From Actinomycetospora endophytica (lineage in GTDB: Bacteria; Actinomycetota; Actinomycetes; Mycobacteriales; Pseudonocardiaceae), in NCBI RefSeq assembly GCF_021026375.1, contig NZ_JAJNDB010000002.1, positions 434,001-498,000 on the forward strand: a stretch of DNA of 64,000 nucleotides. Direction: 5' to 3'. The notes beneath the pieces were generated by a model, which saw nothing but the letters and a program-made list of their open reading frames with translations, was not told where the DNA came from and did no database searches. This document shows positions 1 through 7,754 of the stretch, in pieces. Position 1 is the first letter of the stretch. The number at the start of each line of letters is the position of its first letter. The position numbers and the translations under genes are program-made.

Positions 1-1
1 G

Positions 2-349
2 CACCACGTCCAGCTCGCCATGCCCGCCGGCCGCGAGGACGACGCCCGCGCGTTCTTCGTCGGGGTGCTCGGCATGACGGAGATCGACAAGCCGCCGGTG
101 CTCGCGGCGCGGGGCGGGGCGTGGTTCCGGGCCGGCGGGGTCGAGATCCACCTCGGGGTGGAGCCGGACTTCGCGCCGGCCCGCAAGGCTCACCCCGGCC
201 TCGTCGTCGACGACCTCGACGACGCCGCGCGCCGGGTGGCGACGACGGGTCAGGACGTCGGCTGGGACGCCGAGTTCCCCGGCTTCCGTCGCTTCTACGC
301 CCACGACCCGTTCGGCAACCGCCTGGAGTTCCTGCAACCGCTGGACTGA
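2..349 (+). CDS. VOC (glyoxalase/bleomycin-resistance) family protein, 5' end outside window
   Basis: The reading frame is already open at base 2 (His-His-Val-Gln-Leu-Ala) ahead of the first internal ATG at 20. The HVQLAMP stretch is the usual first beta strand of VOC proteins, so the true start lies upstream of the window. About 115 residues are visible and end with the family's closing strand HDPFGNRLEF. VOC proteins are small metal-binding or antibiotic-binding enzymes; nothing here fixes the substrate. The stop (347-349) abuts the stop of the convergent hydrolase with no spacer. Family call is firm, function is not. Confidence 0.8.
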   Translation, partial: HHVQLAMPAGREDDARAFFVGVLGMTEIDKPPVLAARGGAWFRAGGVEIHLGVEPDFAPARKAHPGLVVDDLDDAARRVATTGQDVGWDAEFPGFRRFYAHDPFGNRLEFLQPLD

Positions 350-1195
350 TCACCCCCGGCTCCGGGATCGCACGAGGAAGCGGCCGGTCTCCCGCGCGAC
401 GGCGGCGGGCTCGTCGAGCATCGACAGCACCCGCGCTCCGGGGATCTCCACGAGCCGACCGGCCGGGAAGAGCCCGGCGAGCCGGCGCCCGTGCTCCGGG
501 GGCATCACACGGTTGTCCGGCGACCAGAGCACCAGGACCTCGCCCGGGAACCGCTCGAGCGCCGCGGTGTCCCGAAGGAGCGCCGCCCGGTCGAAGCGGG
601 TAGCGACGTAGGCCGTCAGGTCGCGCAGCACCCCGTCGTCGTGCAGGACGGGGTCGGTCCACCGGCGCACGACGTCGTCGGGGATCGGGTCCCGCGCCAT
701 CCGGCCGAACAGCAACGGCAGGCGCCGCAACCACGAGACCCGCAGCGGCCGGGCCGCGAGCCGTAGGCCGCCCGGCAGGCGCGCGGCGAGGCCGACCATC
801 GCGCCAGGGAGCCCGGGCGGGAAGTTGTCGAACGCCTCGCAGGGGAGCACCACCTGGCGGTTCACCCGGGCGTCCCGGCCCCGCGCGGTGAGGAACAGCG
901 CCCCGCCCCAGTCGCTGTGCACGAGCGTCACGTCGGTCAGGTCCAGCGCGTCGAGGAGATCGGCGACGAGGTCGACCATCGCGGGCAGCGTCAGGTCCGC
1001 GTCCTGGCGCATCGGGATCCGGTGGGCCCCGAGCGGGAGCACCGGGCGCACGTACCGGAACCCGGGCGGGAGCAGCGGCAGCACCGGGTCCCACACGGTG
1101 TGGTCCATGAGCAGCCCGTGCAGCAGGACGACGGGCGGGCCTTCGCCGCTCTCGGTGTACTCGACGGTCCCGGCCGGCAGGTCCAGCGTGTGCAC
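350..1195 (-). CDS. Alpha/beta-hydrolase, haloalkane-dehalogenase/epoxide-hydrolase-like
   Basis: 281 aa with GTG start; an AGGAGG ribosome site lies just upstream on the minus strand. HGLLMDH (residues 26-32) forms the oxyanion-hole loop. The nucleophile elbow is HSDWGG, making Asp95 the probable nucleophile, as in haloalkane dehalogenases and epoxide hydrolases rather than Ser esterases. LWSPDNRVMP (224-233) carries the likely acid Asp227. The position where the family has its catalytic His (GAGH before LDEP) reads GARV (253-256), so the canonical His is missing. The gene is divergent from a TetR regulator and shares a palindromic operator with it, so it is probably the regulator's target. 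Activity may be altered or lost. Confidence 0.8.
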   Translation of the reverse strand: MHTLDLPAGTVEYTESGEGPPVVLLHGLLMDHTVWDPVLPLLPPGFRYVRPVLPLGAHRIPMRQDADLTLPAMVDLVADLLDALDLTDVTLVHSDWGGALFLTARGRDARVNRQVVLPCEAFDNFPPGLPGAMVGLAARLPGGLRLAARPLRVSWLRRLPLLFGRMARDPIPDDVVRRWTDPVLHDDGVLRDLTAYVATRFDRAALLRDTAALERFPGEVLVLWSPDNRVMPPEHGRRLAGLFPAGRLVEIPGARVLSMLDEPAAVARETGRFLVRSRSRG

Positions 1196-1210
1196 GACGC
1201 CTCCTGGAGT

Positions 1211-1228
1211 GTTCGCTCTAGAGCGAAC
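1211..1228. promoter_or_regulatory. Perfect 18-bp palindrome, candidate TetR operator
   Basis: GTTCGCTCTAGAGCGAAC is perfectly self-complementary and lies between the divergent hydrolase (start 1195) and TetR gene (start 1245). A second overlapping small palindrome, GAACGTTC, sits at 1225-1232. The site would occupy the -35/-10 spacer of the tetR promoter and the hydrolase leader, the classic arrangement for autorepression and control of a divergent target. Confidence 0.75.
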
Positions 1229-1232
1229 GTTC

Positions 1233-1238
1233 TAGCAT
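1233..1238 (+). promoter_or_regulatory. -10 box TAGCAT, leaderless tetR start
   Basis: TAGCAT is followed by 6 nt and then the GTG start at 1245. This is the spacing expected for an actinobacterial leaderless mRNA, and it supports the chosen start since no Shine-Dalgarno is visible. Confidence 0.55.
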
Positions 1239-1244
1239 CGTGGC

Positions 1245-1826
1245 GTGGGCACCGTCGAGCGGATCACGACCGCGATGGCCGAGCTGATGCGCCGGCAGGG
1301 GTACGCCGCGACGGGGATCGCCGAGCTCGCCCGGGCCGCAGGGGTGCCGAACGGGTCCGTCTACCACCACTTCCGCGGCGGCAAGCGCGACGTCGCGGCG
1401 CGGGCGCTGCGCGAGTCCGGAGCCGCGTACGGGCAGCTGCTGCCGACCCTGCTCGAGCCCTACGACGACCTCGCGACCGGGATCGAGGCGGCGTTCGCCG
1501 AGGCGGGCCGGACGATGGCGGAGAGCGGCTGGATGGCCATGTGCCCGGTGGCGACGGTGACCGCCGAGATCGCCGACGTCGAGCCGGAGCTGCGGGCCGT
1601 AGGCGCCGACGTCATGACCGGTTGGGTGGAGGGCGGCGCCGCGTTCCTGCGCGGGCGGGGGCTGGGCGACGACGACGCCCGGGAGGTCGTGCACGCGGTG
1701 CTCGCCGCGCTGGAGGGCGCGTTCGTCGTCGCCCGCGGACTGCGCAGTCGCGAGCCCCTCGACGCCGCGGGCCGCGCGCTGGGCGCGTGGGTCGCGACGC
1801 TGCCGGTCGGGGTGCCCGCGCCATGA
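1245..1826 (+). CDS. TetR/AcrR family transcriptional regulator
   Basis: 193 aa, GTG start placed directly behind a -10 box. The N-terminal TetR DNA-binding domain is clear: helix 1 TTAMAELMRRQGY, then helix-turn-helix GIAELARAAGVPNGSVYHHF (about residues 24-43) followed by GGKRDVAARAL. The remaining C-terminal ligand domain is alpha-helical and ends VATLPVG. The most probable target is the divergent alpha/beta-hydrolase through the 18-bp palindrome in the shared intergenic region; the ligand cannot be read from sequence. Confidence 0.9.
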   Translation: MGTVERITTAMAELMRRQGYAATGIAELARAAGVPNGSVYHHFRGGKRDVAARALRESGAAYGQLLPTLLEPYDDLATGIEAAFAEAGRTMAESGWMAMCPVATVTAEIADVEPELRAVGADVMTGWVEGGAAFLRGRGLGDDDAREVVHAVLAALEGAFVVARGLRSREPLDAAGRALGAWVATLPVGVPAP

Positions 1827-1904
1827 TCACATCGAGCGGACCGGCATTGTCGTCGTGGAGATCGAGATCGACACCTGCGGCCCGCCCGACGCGATCAGTG
1901 CGCC

Positions 1905-2678
1905 TCAGTTGAGCTTGCGGGTGTCCGCGGGGAGTCCGCCGCCGGAGTAGACGTCCTCGGCGAGCTTCGCCAGGGCGGTGAGCGCGGTGTTCTGGCTCCA
2001 CGGCCCGTAGGAGACCCGGGCGAGCCCGATCCGCTGCGCGGCCTCGAGGGAGATCGAGCCGGGGATGCCGATGATATTGACCTTGCGCTCGCCGAGCTCA
2101 CCGACGATGCGGGTCAGCTGGGCCTCGTCGAGCTTGCCCGGGACGAAGAAGCTCGTGGCGCCGGCCTCGAGGTAGGCCTTCCCGCGCGCGATGGCGTCGG
2201 TGATGACCTCCTCCGGGTCCCGGTCGCCCGCCTTGAGGAACGCGTCGGTGCGGGCGTTGAGCGCGAACGGGATGCCGGCCTGCTCGCCGGCCTTGACCGC
2301 CGCCTCGACCGCGCGGACCGACGCGTCGAGGGGCTTCATCTGGTCCTCGAGGTTGGCGCCGACGATGCCGACGTCGATCGCGCGGGACACCGTGCCGCCC
2401 GCGTCGCCGTAGCCGCCCTCGAGGTCGGCGGTCACGGGCAGCTCGGTCTGCCGGGCGATGAGCCCGACCTCGGCGATCATCTCGTCGCGCGGGATCACCT
2501 CGCCGTCCGGGTAGCCGCGGGAGGCGGCGATCCCGTGGCTGGCGGTCGCGAGAGCCTTCGTGCCGGGGATGTCGGCGACGATGCGGGCGGTGATCGCGTC
2601 CCACACGTTCACCACGAGGAGCAGCTCCGGGGCGGCGTGCAGCCGCTGGAGCTCCTGGGCCTTGTCGAGGGTGCTCAT
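1905..2678 (-). CDS. Isocitrate lyase/PEP mutase family protein
   Basis: 257 aa counted from ATG at 2678 (MSTLDKAQEL); an in-frame GTG at 2705 would add nine poor residues. The sequence shows the PEP-mutase barrel: NVWDAITARIV (24-34), the metal-binding strand TADLEGGYGD (83-92), GANLED (107-112) and NARTDAFL (141-148), followed by a barrel C-terminus with GIPGS. It lacks the KKCGH loop of true isocitrate lyases, so it belongs to the PEP phosphonomutase/carboxyphosphonoenolpyruvate-like branch that acts on the C-C or P-C bond of small oxo/phospho acids. No phosphonate genes are nearby, so the substrate is unknown. Confidence 0.85.
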   Translation of the reverse strand: MSTLDKAQELQRLHAAPELLLVVNVWDAITARIVADIPGTKALATASHGIAASRGYPDGEVIPRDEMIAEVGLIARQTELPVTADLEGGYGDAGGTVSRAIDVGIVGANLEDQMKPLDASVRAVEAAVKAGEQAGIPFALNARTDAFLKAGDRDPEEVITDAIARGKAYLEAGATSFFVPGKLDEAQLTRIVGELGERKVNIIGIPGSISLEAAQRIGLARVSYGPWSQNTALTALAKLAEDVYSGGGLPADTRKLN

Positions 2679-2978
2679 GCGCGGTGCAACTTCGATGGCG
2701 CACAACCTATTTCCGAGGGGCCGGGATCCGGTCCGCCCGGGTGACGGCCCTCGGAGCGCGCGCCGAGGGGCTGACGGCCGTGCGCAGACCGGACACCGAC
2801 GGCTGGTCGTCGGACCGCCGGCGTCCGGACGGCCGGACCGCTGCGGCCCGGATGGGTGGTCCGTCCGGAGCCGTCGTGCACCGCCCGTCGTGTGGTGGAC
2901 ACCGCGTGGCGAACGATCTCGATCCGGGGCCCCCGACCGGGTGAGGAATCACGGGTTCGTGTGCCTAGGCTGTCGCTC
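2679..2978. other. Intergenic region between divergent genes (300 bp)
   Basis: Holds the divergent promoters. On the minus strand TAGGTT (2706-2711) is a plausible -10 for the PEP-mutase-like gene; on the plus strand TAGGCT (2966-2971) serves the GPP34 gene. The centre is GC-rich with short imperfect dyads around 2820-2880 (GGTCCGTCCGG and related). No convincing small gene is seen. Confidence 0.4.
2966..2971 (+). promoter_or_regulatory. -10 box TAGGCT, leaderless start of GPP34 gene
   Basis: TAGGCT followed by 7 nt and GTG at 2979; no Shine-Dalgarno. This decides the start against the much longer open frame that begins at 2856. Confidence 0.6.
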
Positions 2979-3686
2979 GTGCGCTCCGAACGGTGGTCGA
3001 CCCCGACCCGGGATCTGACCCTTCCCGAGCGCGTCGCCTGGGTGCTGGGCAACGAGGACGGACGCCCCGTCTCGAGCCTCACGGAGCCCGCCGGTCTGCT
3101 CGTCGCCGCGGCGCTCGTCGAACTGCTGCTCGACGCCTCGCTCCTCGACGCCGGGTCGAGCTTCCGTCGGGGTCCCGTCGATGCCACGGATCCGCTCCTC
3201 GAGTGGGTCGCCGAGGGCGTCATGCGCAGCGGTGGCCGCAAGGCCGACCTCGGGCACGCCGTCACCGGACCCCGGGGCGCCCAGATGATCCGGCACACCA
3301 TGGACCGGCTCGTGGACCGTGGCCTCGCCCATCGCGAGCCCCGCCGCGTGTTCGGCTACCTCGCGATGCCCGTGTTCGGCTCCGCGCTGCGGGTGCACGA
3401 GACCGCGGCGCTGCACCACGACCGTTCCGTCGTGCGGGCCGTCCTCGACGGGGCTGACCCGGACGAGGACACCGCGATGATCACCGTGCTGCTCCACCAC
3501 GGCCGCCGGGTCCGGGCCCTGCACCCGGTGGACCCGCACGGCGCCGTCTCCAGGGCCCGCGCGATCGCGAGCGGGCGGTTCGTCCCGCCCGGCATCGACC
3601 AGGACATCGTCCGGCTGGTGAGCCCGACGGTGCAGGCGGTCCTCGCCGCACTGACGGCGACCGAGGTGCTCAGCTCGGGGCACTGA
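2979..3686 (+). CDS. GPP34 (GOLPH3/Vps74-like) family protein
   Basis: 235 aa. The opening LTLPERVAWVLGNEDGRPV, followed by the hydrophobic helix LLVAAALVELLLDASLLD and later LVDRGLAHREPRRVFGY, is characteristic of the GPP34 fold, which in eukaryotes binds phosphoinositides on Golgi membranes and is common and uncharacterised in actinomycetes. No signal peptide or membrane span is evident, so it is expected to be cytosolic or membrane-peripheral. It stands alone with its own leaderless promoter. Bacterial function is unknown. Confidence 0.75.
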   Translation: MRSERWSTPTRDLTLPERVAWVLGNEDGRPVSSLTEPAGLLVAAALVELLLDASLLDAGSSFRRGPVDATDPLLEWVAEGVMRSGGRKADLGHAVTGPRGAQMIRHTMDRLVDRGLAHREPRRVFGYLAMPVFGSALRVHETAALHHDRSVVRAVLDGADPDEDTAMITVLLHHGRRVRALHPVDPHGAVSRARAIASGRFVPPGIDQDIVRLVSPTVQAVLAALTATEVLSSGH

Positions 3687-3742
3687 TCCCCGTCCGACGG
3701 ATCCCCGGGCGCCGACGGGTCCCGATCGGGCGCCGAGCGGTC

Positions 3743-3748
3743 TAGGCT
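3743..3748 (+). promoter_or_regulatory. -10 box TAGGCT upstream of gene at 3791
   Basis: TAGGCT lies 42 nt before the ATG at 3791. The expected transcript has a short leader with a purine-rich ribosome site (GAGGGGG) just before the start. Confidence 0.5.
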
Positions 3749-3790
3749 CACAACGTTCCGCGAGCAGCGCCCGGACCGAGGGGGCACGCC

Positions 3791-4420
3791 ATGCCGATCA
3801 GTCAGCCGTCGTCGCCGTTCGTCCCACCCAGCACGCCCGATGGGCTGCCCGTGCTCGAGGCAGGAGCCCATCGCGACGCGCGCTCGGGCAGCTGCGTCAT
3901 GGAGTACGTGTCGGTCCTGGCCGGTGAACGCTTCACCGACCGTCCGCAGTGCACCCACCCCGCCGTCGCCGCCCTGGCGTGGCAGGTCAACGACGCGGTG
4001 TCCCACGAGGCACGCCAGCACCTGGGGCTGCGCGCCGTGGACCTGGTCGGGGCCGGGCGGGACGTCGACGGGCCGGTGCGCCCGGTGGTGCTCGCCGCCG
4101 TCGCGCGGGCCGGCCTCCGCCTCGATCCCACCAGCCGCTTCTTCACCCGCCTCGAGCGCCGGGTCGAGGAGGCCCACGCCAAGGCGGACCGCCGTCGCGC
4201 GGACGGGCACGACGCCGGGGACGGCTCCGGCGGGCGGATCGCCACGCTGCTGCACGTGGGTCCCGTCAACCACGCCTGTGCGCACCTGCTCGTCGCGGCT
4301 CGAGCGGCCGGACTCGACACGGCGGCGCGGGACGCGGTGCTCGTCGACCTGCTCGACGACTGCCTCGCGACGATCCGTGGCGAGCTGGTCCCGACGACGT
4401 CGAGGGTTGCCGCGGGCTGA
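3791..4420 (+). CDS. Conserved actinobacterial hypothetical protein with GSCVMEYVSVLAGE motif
   Basis: 209 aa, ATG start behind a good ribosome site. The segment GSCVMEYVSVLAGERF, then DRPQCTHPAVAALAWQVND (residues about 34-69), resembles a small uncharacterised family of actinomycete proteins; the two Cys and the His could bind metal, but that is a guess. The C-terminal half is helical with a Gly/Asp/His-rich loop near residue 140. No membrane span or signal peptide. Function not recognised. Confidence 0.6.
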   Translation: MPISQPSSPFVPPSTPDGLPVLEAGAHRDARSGSCVMEYVSVLAGERFTDRPQCTHPAVAALAWQVNDAVSHEARQHLGLRAVDLVGAGRDVDGPVRPVVLAAVARAGLRLDPTSRFFTRLERRVEEAHAKADRRRADGHDAGDGSGGRIATLLHVGPVNHACAHLLVAARAAGLDTAARDAVLVDLLDDCLATIRGELVPTTSRVAAG

Positions 4421-4461
4421 GCGTCCGTCCCGCCCGCTCGCGGCCGGCCCACCCCACGCCG

Positions 4462-4504
4462 ATGATCAACAGCACGTGAGGCACCGTCGCCGACGGTTGA
4501 TCAT
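4462..4504. repeat. Palindromic element family B, copy 1
   Basis: Inverted repeat ATGATCAAC (4462-4470) / GTTGATCAT (4496-4504) enclosing AGCACGTGAGGCAC and a second small dyad CGTCGCCGACG. It lies between the convergent genes ending at 4420 and 4546 and probably acts as a bidirectional terminator. Related arms recur at 17657-17716. Confidence 0.6.
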
Positions 4505-4545
4505 GCGCGATGTGCCCCTCACGGCAGCCAGATTCACTCGCCGAC

Positions 4546-5058
4546 TCAGCCCAGCTGCACGCAGAGCCCCGCGACCACCTTCAGGCACACCTTCGCCGGC
4601 GGGGCCTGCGTGGCTCCGCCCGAGTCCGCGGAGGAGGCGCTGCGGGCCTCCGGTGCGGCCGAGTCCGACCCGGACGACGACGGCGCCGGCGCGCCGACCG
4701 CCGCTCGCGAGGACGACGCGTCCGACCCCGACGACGATGTCGCTCCCGACGACGACGATGTCCCAGCGCCGATCCGGGGCGCCGGGACGGTGGCGGCGCG
4801 CGATGACGTCGGGACGCCCGGGCGGTCCGCCGCGGGTACAGCGCGCGGCGACGTGGAGGGCGCGGGCAGGCCGGTGACGACGGCGGCGACGGCCGGTGCC
4901 GGAGGGGCCACAGAAGCCGGGGCGACGGCGGCCGGCGGGTCGGAGAGCTCCCACGGCTCGGGGAGCCCGATCGGCGCGAGCGTCAGCACCGTCGCGACCC
5001 GTGCGAGCACCATCATCCCGAGCGCGCCCACCGCGACGGCGAGCAGCATCCGGCGCAC
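4546..5058 (-). CDS. Secreted or membrane-anchored Ser/Ala/Pro-rich hypothetical protein
   Basis: 170 aa. Residues 1-29 (MRRMLLAVAVGALGMMVLAR and on) form an uncleaved anchor or signal sequence. The middle 110 residues are low-complexity Pro/Ala/Ser/Thr, typical of an extracytoplasmic linker. The only structured-looking part is the last 14 residues, VCLKVVAGLCVQLG, with two Cys that could form a disulfide. No family recognised. The codon pattern agrees with a real gene, but the low complexity leaves some doubt. Confidence 0.5.
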   Translation of the reverse strand: MRRMLLAVAVGALGMMVLARVATVLTLAPIGLPEPWELSDPPAAVAPASVAPPAPAVAAVVTGLPAPSTSPRAVPAADRPGVPTSSRAATVPAPRIGAGTSSSSGATSSSGSDASSSRAAVGAPAPSSSGSDSAAPEARSASSADSGGATQAPPAKVCLKVVAGLCVQLG

Positions 5059-5170
5059 GACGCCCTCCCGGGATCCAGGGCCGCATCACTCGGCCGGTCT
5101 CCCGGTGATCGTGCGGCGGCGCACGCACGTCAGCGTCGCCGGGGACCGCCACCCGGACGCCGGGGCGCTG

Positions 5171-6373
5171 TCACCCGGGTGTCCCAGTCGGGTCCGGCCG
5201 CAACCACGGAGCGCTGCCGAGGGCCAGGACGCACGCCAGCGCGGCGACCACGAACGACCACGGCGCGCCGGCCGCGCCGAGCACCGCCGAGAGGGCGGTC
5301 GCGCCCAGCCCGGTGCCGGTGTCGTAGGCGGTGTTCCACACGCTGCTGGCCGTCCCGGAGCGCCCCGGACCGGCCCGGGTGAACAGCGTGACGAGGGTGT
5401 CGTTCTGCACCGCGCCGAACCCGAGACCGACCAGGCCCGCCCCACCGAGCACGGCCGCCGTCCCGGCCCCGGTCAACCCCCACGCGACCACCCCCGCCCC
5501 GAGCGCGGCGACACCGAGGGCGGGCGCGGTGACCCGACCGCCGAGCCCGAGTCGGTCGCCGAGCTCCCCGGAGACACTGCGCCCCACCAGCTGCGCGGCC
5601 GTCAGCGCGAACAGCGCTCCCGCCGCGGGACCGGCCGGCTGGGCCAACGGGAGCACGGTGATGACGCCGCCCGCGCTCGCGGCGCACACCAGCATGACCA
5701 GCCACGGCGCGACGGCGGCCCGCGCGAAGGAGCGCCGCGCGCCGTCGGAAACAGCGTCGGAAACCACCGGGGAAACCACCGGAGGAACCACCTCGGGAAC
5801 CGACGCGCCCACCCGCCGGGGCAGCAGCCCCATCGCCGGCAGCGCGACCAACGGCAGCACCGCTCCGGTGAGGAGCACCGTCGACGGGCCGAGCCGGGCC
5901 CACGCCCACACGCCGCCGGTGAGCAGGACGAGCTGCGGCAGCCCCAGCGCCAGGCCGTAGATGCCGGTGGCCCGGCCGCGGACCCGCGCGGGGACGAGGT
6001 CGGACACGAGGGCCGCCCCGGCCACCGTCAGGACCCCGAAGCCCGCACCCCGGACGACCGACACCGGCATCGCCAGCCACACCGACGGGGTCAGGACGAG
6101 CAGCGCCGCCGGCGCCCCGAGGGCCACCGCCGCCAGGACCAGCGCCGCGCGGTGCCCGATCGCCCGCAGCAGCGCGGGCACGGCGAGCTGGGTGAGCACC
6201 GTGGCCGCCATGAACACGCCGGTCACGGAGCCGGCGAGTCCCGGGCCCGCGCCGCCCGAGGCCACCCAGAGCGGCAGGACGGGCAGCAGCAGCGAGTAGC
6301 CCCCGAAGGTCGCCAGGGTGGCGGCCAGGACCGCGAGGAACGGCCGCGCGAGCAGCGGCGACCCGCCGGCCAC
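5171..6373 (-). CDS. MFS transporter (drug/metabolite exporter type)
   Basis: 400 aa counted from GTG at 6373, which overlaps the end of the preceding pterin dehydratase gene; longer open sequence upstream is the shadow of that gene. Twelve hydrophobic helices are apparent, with the MFS loop 2-3 region and a motif PARVRGRATGIYGLALGLPQ after helix 4. The central cytoplasmic loop contains a short near-repeat (PEVVPPVVSPVVSDAVSD) coded by tandem GGAAACCACCGG units. Substrate is not predictable; the overlap with the upstream gene suggests cotranscription. Confidence 0.85.
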   Translation of the reverse strand: MAGGSPLLARPFLAVLAATLATFGGYSLLLPVLPLWVASGGAGPGLAGSVTGVFMAATVLTQLAVPALLRAIGHRAALVLAAVALGAPAALLVLTPSVWLAMPVSVVRGAGFGVLTVAGAALVSDLVPARVRGRATGIYGLALGLPQLVLLTGGVWAWARLGPSTVLLTGAVLPLVALPAMGLLPRRVGASVPEVVPPVVSPVVSDAVSDGARRSFARAAVAPWLVMLVCAASAGGVITVLPLAQPAGPAAGALFALTAAQLVGRSVSGELGDRLGLGGRVTAPALGVAALGAGVVAWGLTGAGTAAVLGGAGLVGLGFGAVQNDTLVTLFTRAGPGRSGTASSVWNTAYDTGTGLGATALSAVLGAAGAPWSFVVAALACVLALGSAPWLRPDPTGTPG

Positions 6374-6378
6374 GGGGG

Positions 6379-6672
6379 TCAGGAGTGCGCGTCGACCGCC
6401 GCGGAGATCTTGCCGGCGAGGTCGGGGTCCTTCGCGGTGAGCCCGCCCTCGGAGTGCGTGGACAGCGCGAAGGTCAGCGTGTTGTACCGGATGTCGATGT
6501 CCGGGTGGTGGTCGGCGTTCTCGGCGGCGTCGGCCACCGCGTCGACGACGGCGATCGCGGCGCGGAACGACGGGAGCTTCACGGTGCGGACGATGGCGGC
6601 GCCGTCCCGCTCCCACCCGGGCAGCCCGGACAGGGCGTCGGCGACGGCGTCGTCGGAGAGGAGATCGGCCAT
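6379..6672 (-). CDS. 4a-hydroxytetrahydrobiopterin dehydratase (pterin-4a-carbinolamine dehydratase)
   Basis: 97 aa, the normal family length. The active-site signature is intact: ENADHHPDIDIRYNTLTFAL followed by STHSEGGLTAKD, where the two adjacent His and the later His act in dehydration of 4a-hydroxytetrahydropterin. In bacteria it recycles the cofactor of aromatic amino acid hydroxylases or moonlights in folate metabolism; no hydroxylase gene is in the window. First gene of a probable two-gene unit with the MFS transporter. It is divergent from the Nudix gene across about 70 bp. Confidence 0.9.
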   Translation of the reverse strand: MADLLSDDAVADALSGLPGWERDGAAIVRTVKLPSFRAAIAVVDAVADAAENADHHPDIDIRYNTLTFALSTHSEGGLTAKDPDLAGKISAAVDAHS

Positions 6673-6740
6673 GACGCCATCCTGACACGCCTCGAGGGGC
6701 CCGAGCAGCGCGCGCGGGCCGCCCGGGCGACGATGTTCCG

Positions 6741-7157
6741 GTGCAGGTCGTGGTGGGGGCGGCGGTCATCGCCGACGGGAGGCTGCTCGCGGCCCAGCGT
6801 GCCGAGCCCGCGGACATGCGGGGGCGCTGGGAACTGCCGGGCGGCTCGGTGGAGCCGGGGGAGAACGAACCGGAGGCGCTGGCCCGGGAGCTGCGCGAGG
6901 AACTGGCGCTGCCCGTCGTCGTCGAGGAGCGGGTCGGGCCGGACATCGAGGTCCGGGGCCGCCGCGGCACGGACCTGGTGCTGCGCTTCTACCGGTGCAG
7001 CGTCGTCGACGGCGCCGTCCCGCACGCGCTCGAGCACCTCGCGGTGTGCTGGGTCGGCCCGGACGAGCTCGACACGCTCGACTGGCTGCCCTCGGACCGG
7101 GAACTGCTGCCCGCCCTGCGCGAGACGCTGGAGGACGGGGTCCCCGAGCCGGGCTGA
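6741..7157 (+). CDS. Nudix hydrolase, MutT/8-oxo-dGTP diphosphatase-like
   Basis: 138 aa from a GTG start (VQVVVGAAVIADGRLLAAQR). The Nudix box is complete: GGSVEPGENEPEALARELRE plus EL, giving the G-x5-E-x7-REUxEE pattern. The N-terminal AAQRAEP and RGRWELPGG match (deoxy)nucleotide triphosphate pyrophosphohydrolases that sanitise oxidised nucleotides. Single domain, cytosolic. Substrate assigned by family resemblance only. It ends one base before the convergent Cys-cluster gene. Confidence 0.88.
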   Translation: MQVVVGAAVIADGRLLAAQRAEPADMRGRWELPGGSVEPGENEPEALARELREELALPVVVEERVGPDIEVRGRRGTDLVLRFYRCSVVDGAVPHALEHLAVCWVGPDELDTLDWLPSDRELLPALRETLEDGVPEPG

Positions 7158-7158
7158 G

Positions 7159-7536
7159 CTACGCGGCGCGGGCGCGCTTGACCGCCTTCGCGAGGTCCTT
7201 GCCGGTCAGCCCGGACTCGGCGGCGCGCGCGGCTCGCATGAGCACCACGGGGCAGCCCTTGCAGCGGGGCGTCGACCGGCAGCACTTCTTCTTGACCCGC
7301 TTGGCCCCGGTGATCGCGCACGCCTGCTCCCGGCTCACGCCGAGCCGCTGCGGTGGTGCGACGGGGGCCTCGACCAGCGCCGGCTTGACCACTGCCGCCG
7401 CGGGCACCGCCGCCACGGGCACCGCGACGCGACTCGCCGACGGCCTCGCGGTGCGGGACCGCGACCTGCCGTGATCCCGCGGACGCAGCCGGGCCAGGGC
7501 GTCCACCCAGCTCGTCGTCGTGGCCCCGGTGCGCAT
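7159..7536 (-). CDS. Small Cys-cluster protein (CCRSTPRCKGCP motif), function unknown
   Basis: 125 aa. The first 65 residues are Arg/Ala/Pro-rich and probably disordered; the conserved part is KKKCCRSTPRCKGCPVVLMRA (about 83-103), a compact Cys set that resembles a zinc or iron-sulfur site, followed by a basic tail GKDLAKAVKRARAA. I recognise this as a short motif common in actinomycete hypothetical proteins. The ATG lies 6 nt behind a TAGCCT -10 box, so the mRNA is probably leaderless. A nucleic-acid-binding role is possible but unproven. Confidence 0.65.
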   Translation of the reverse strand: MRTGATTTSWVDALARLRPRDHGRSRSRTARPSASRVAVPVAAVPAAAVVKPALVEAPVAPPQRLGVSREQACAITGAKRVKKKCCRSTPRCKGCPVVLMRAARAAESGLTGKDLAKAVKRARAA

Positions 7537-7542
7537 GAGGTG

Positions 7543-7548
7543 AGGCTA
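7543..7548 (-). promoter_or_regulatory. -10 box TAGCCT (minus strand), leaderless start at 7536
   Basis: On the minus strand TAGCCT is followed by 6 nt (CACCTC) and the ATG at 7536, matching the leaderless pattern seen repeatedly in the window. Confidence 0.55.
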
Positions 7549-7754
7549 ACCTGATCTCCGCCCGCCACGGAAGGGGTCGACGATGCTCCGGACGGGGCGT
7601 CGTGCCACGATGACGATCCCCGCACTCCAGCAGGCCGCGGGCCCGATGGCAACGGTCGCCGGGCGGCGGCGGAGAGGTTCCACCCCACCCCGACATGGCC
7701 CCGTCACCCCGAGCCGCCCGCCGTGTCGCGGGGGCGCGTCGTCGCGGTGGCCGG

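Noticed and set aside
4610..6685. 691-aa plus-strand frame, and other long Arg/Pro/His-rich frames opposite real genes
   Set aside because: High GC suppresses stop codons; these frames lack family motifs, have reversed GC codon pattern and oppose clear genes.
5171..6970. A 599-aa open frame as one protein covering MFS transporter, pterin dehydratase region and part of the Nudix gene
   Set aside because: The N-terminal 200 residues are Arg/Ser/Pro-rich antisense/shadow sequence of two well-supported genes; the real transporter starts at 6373.
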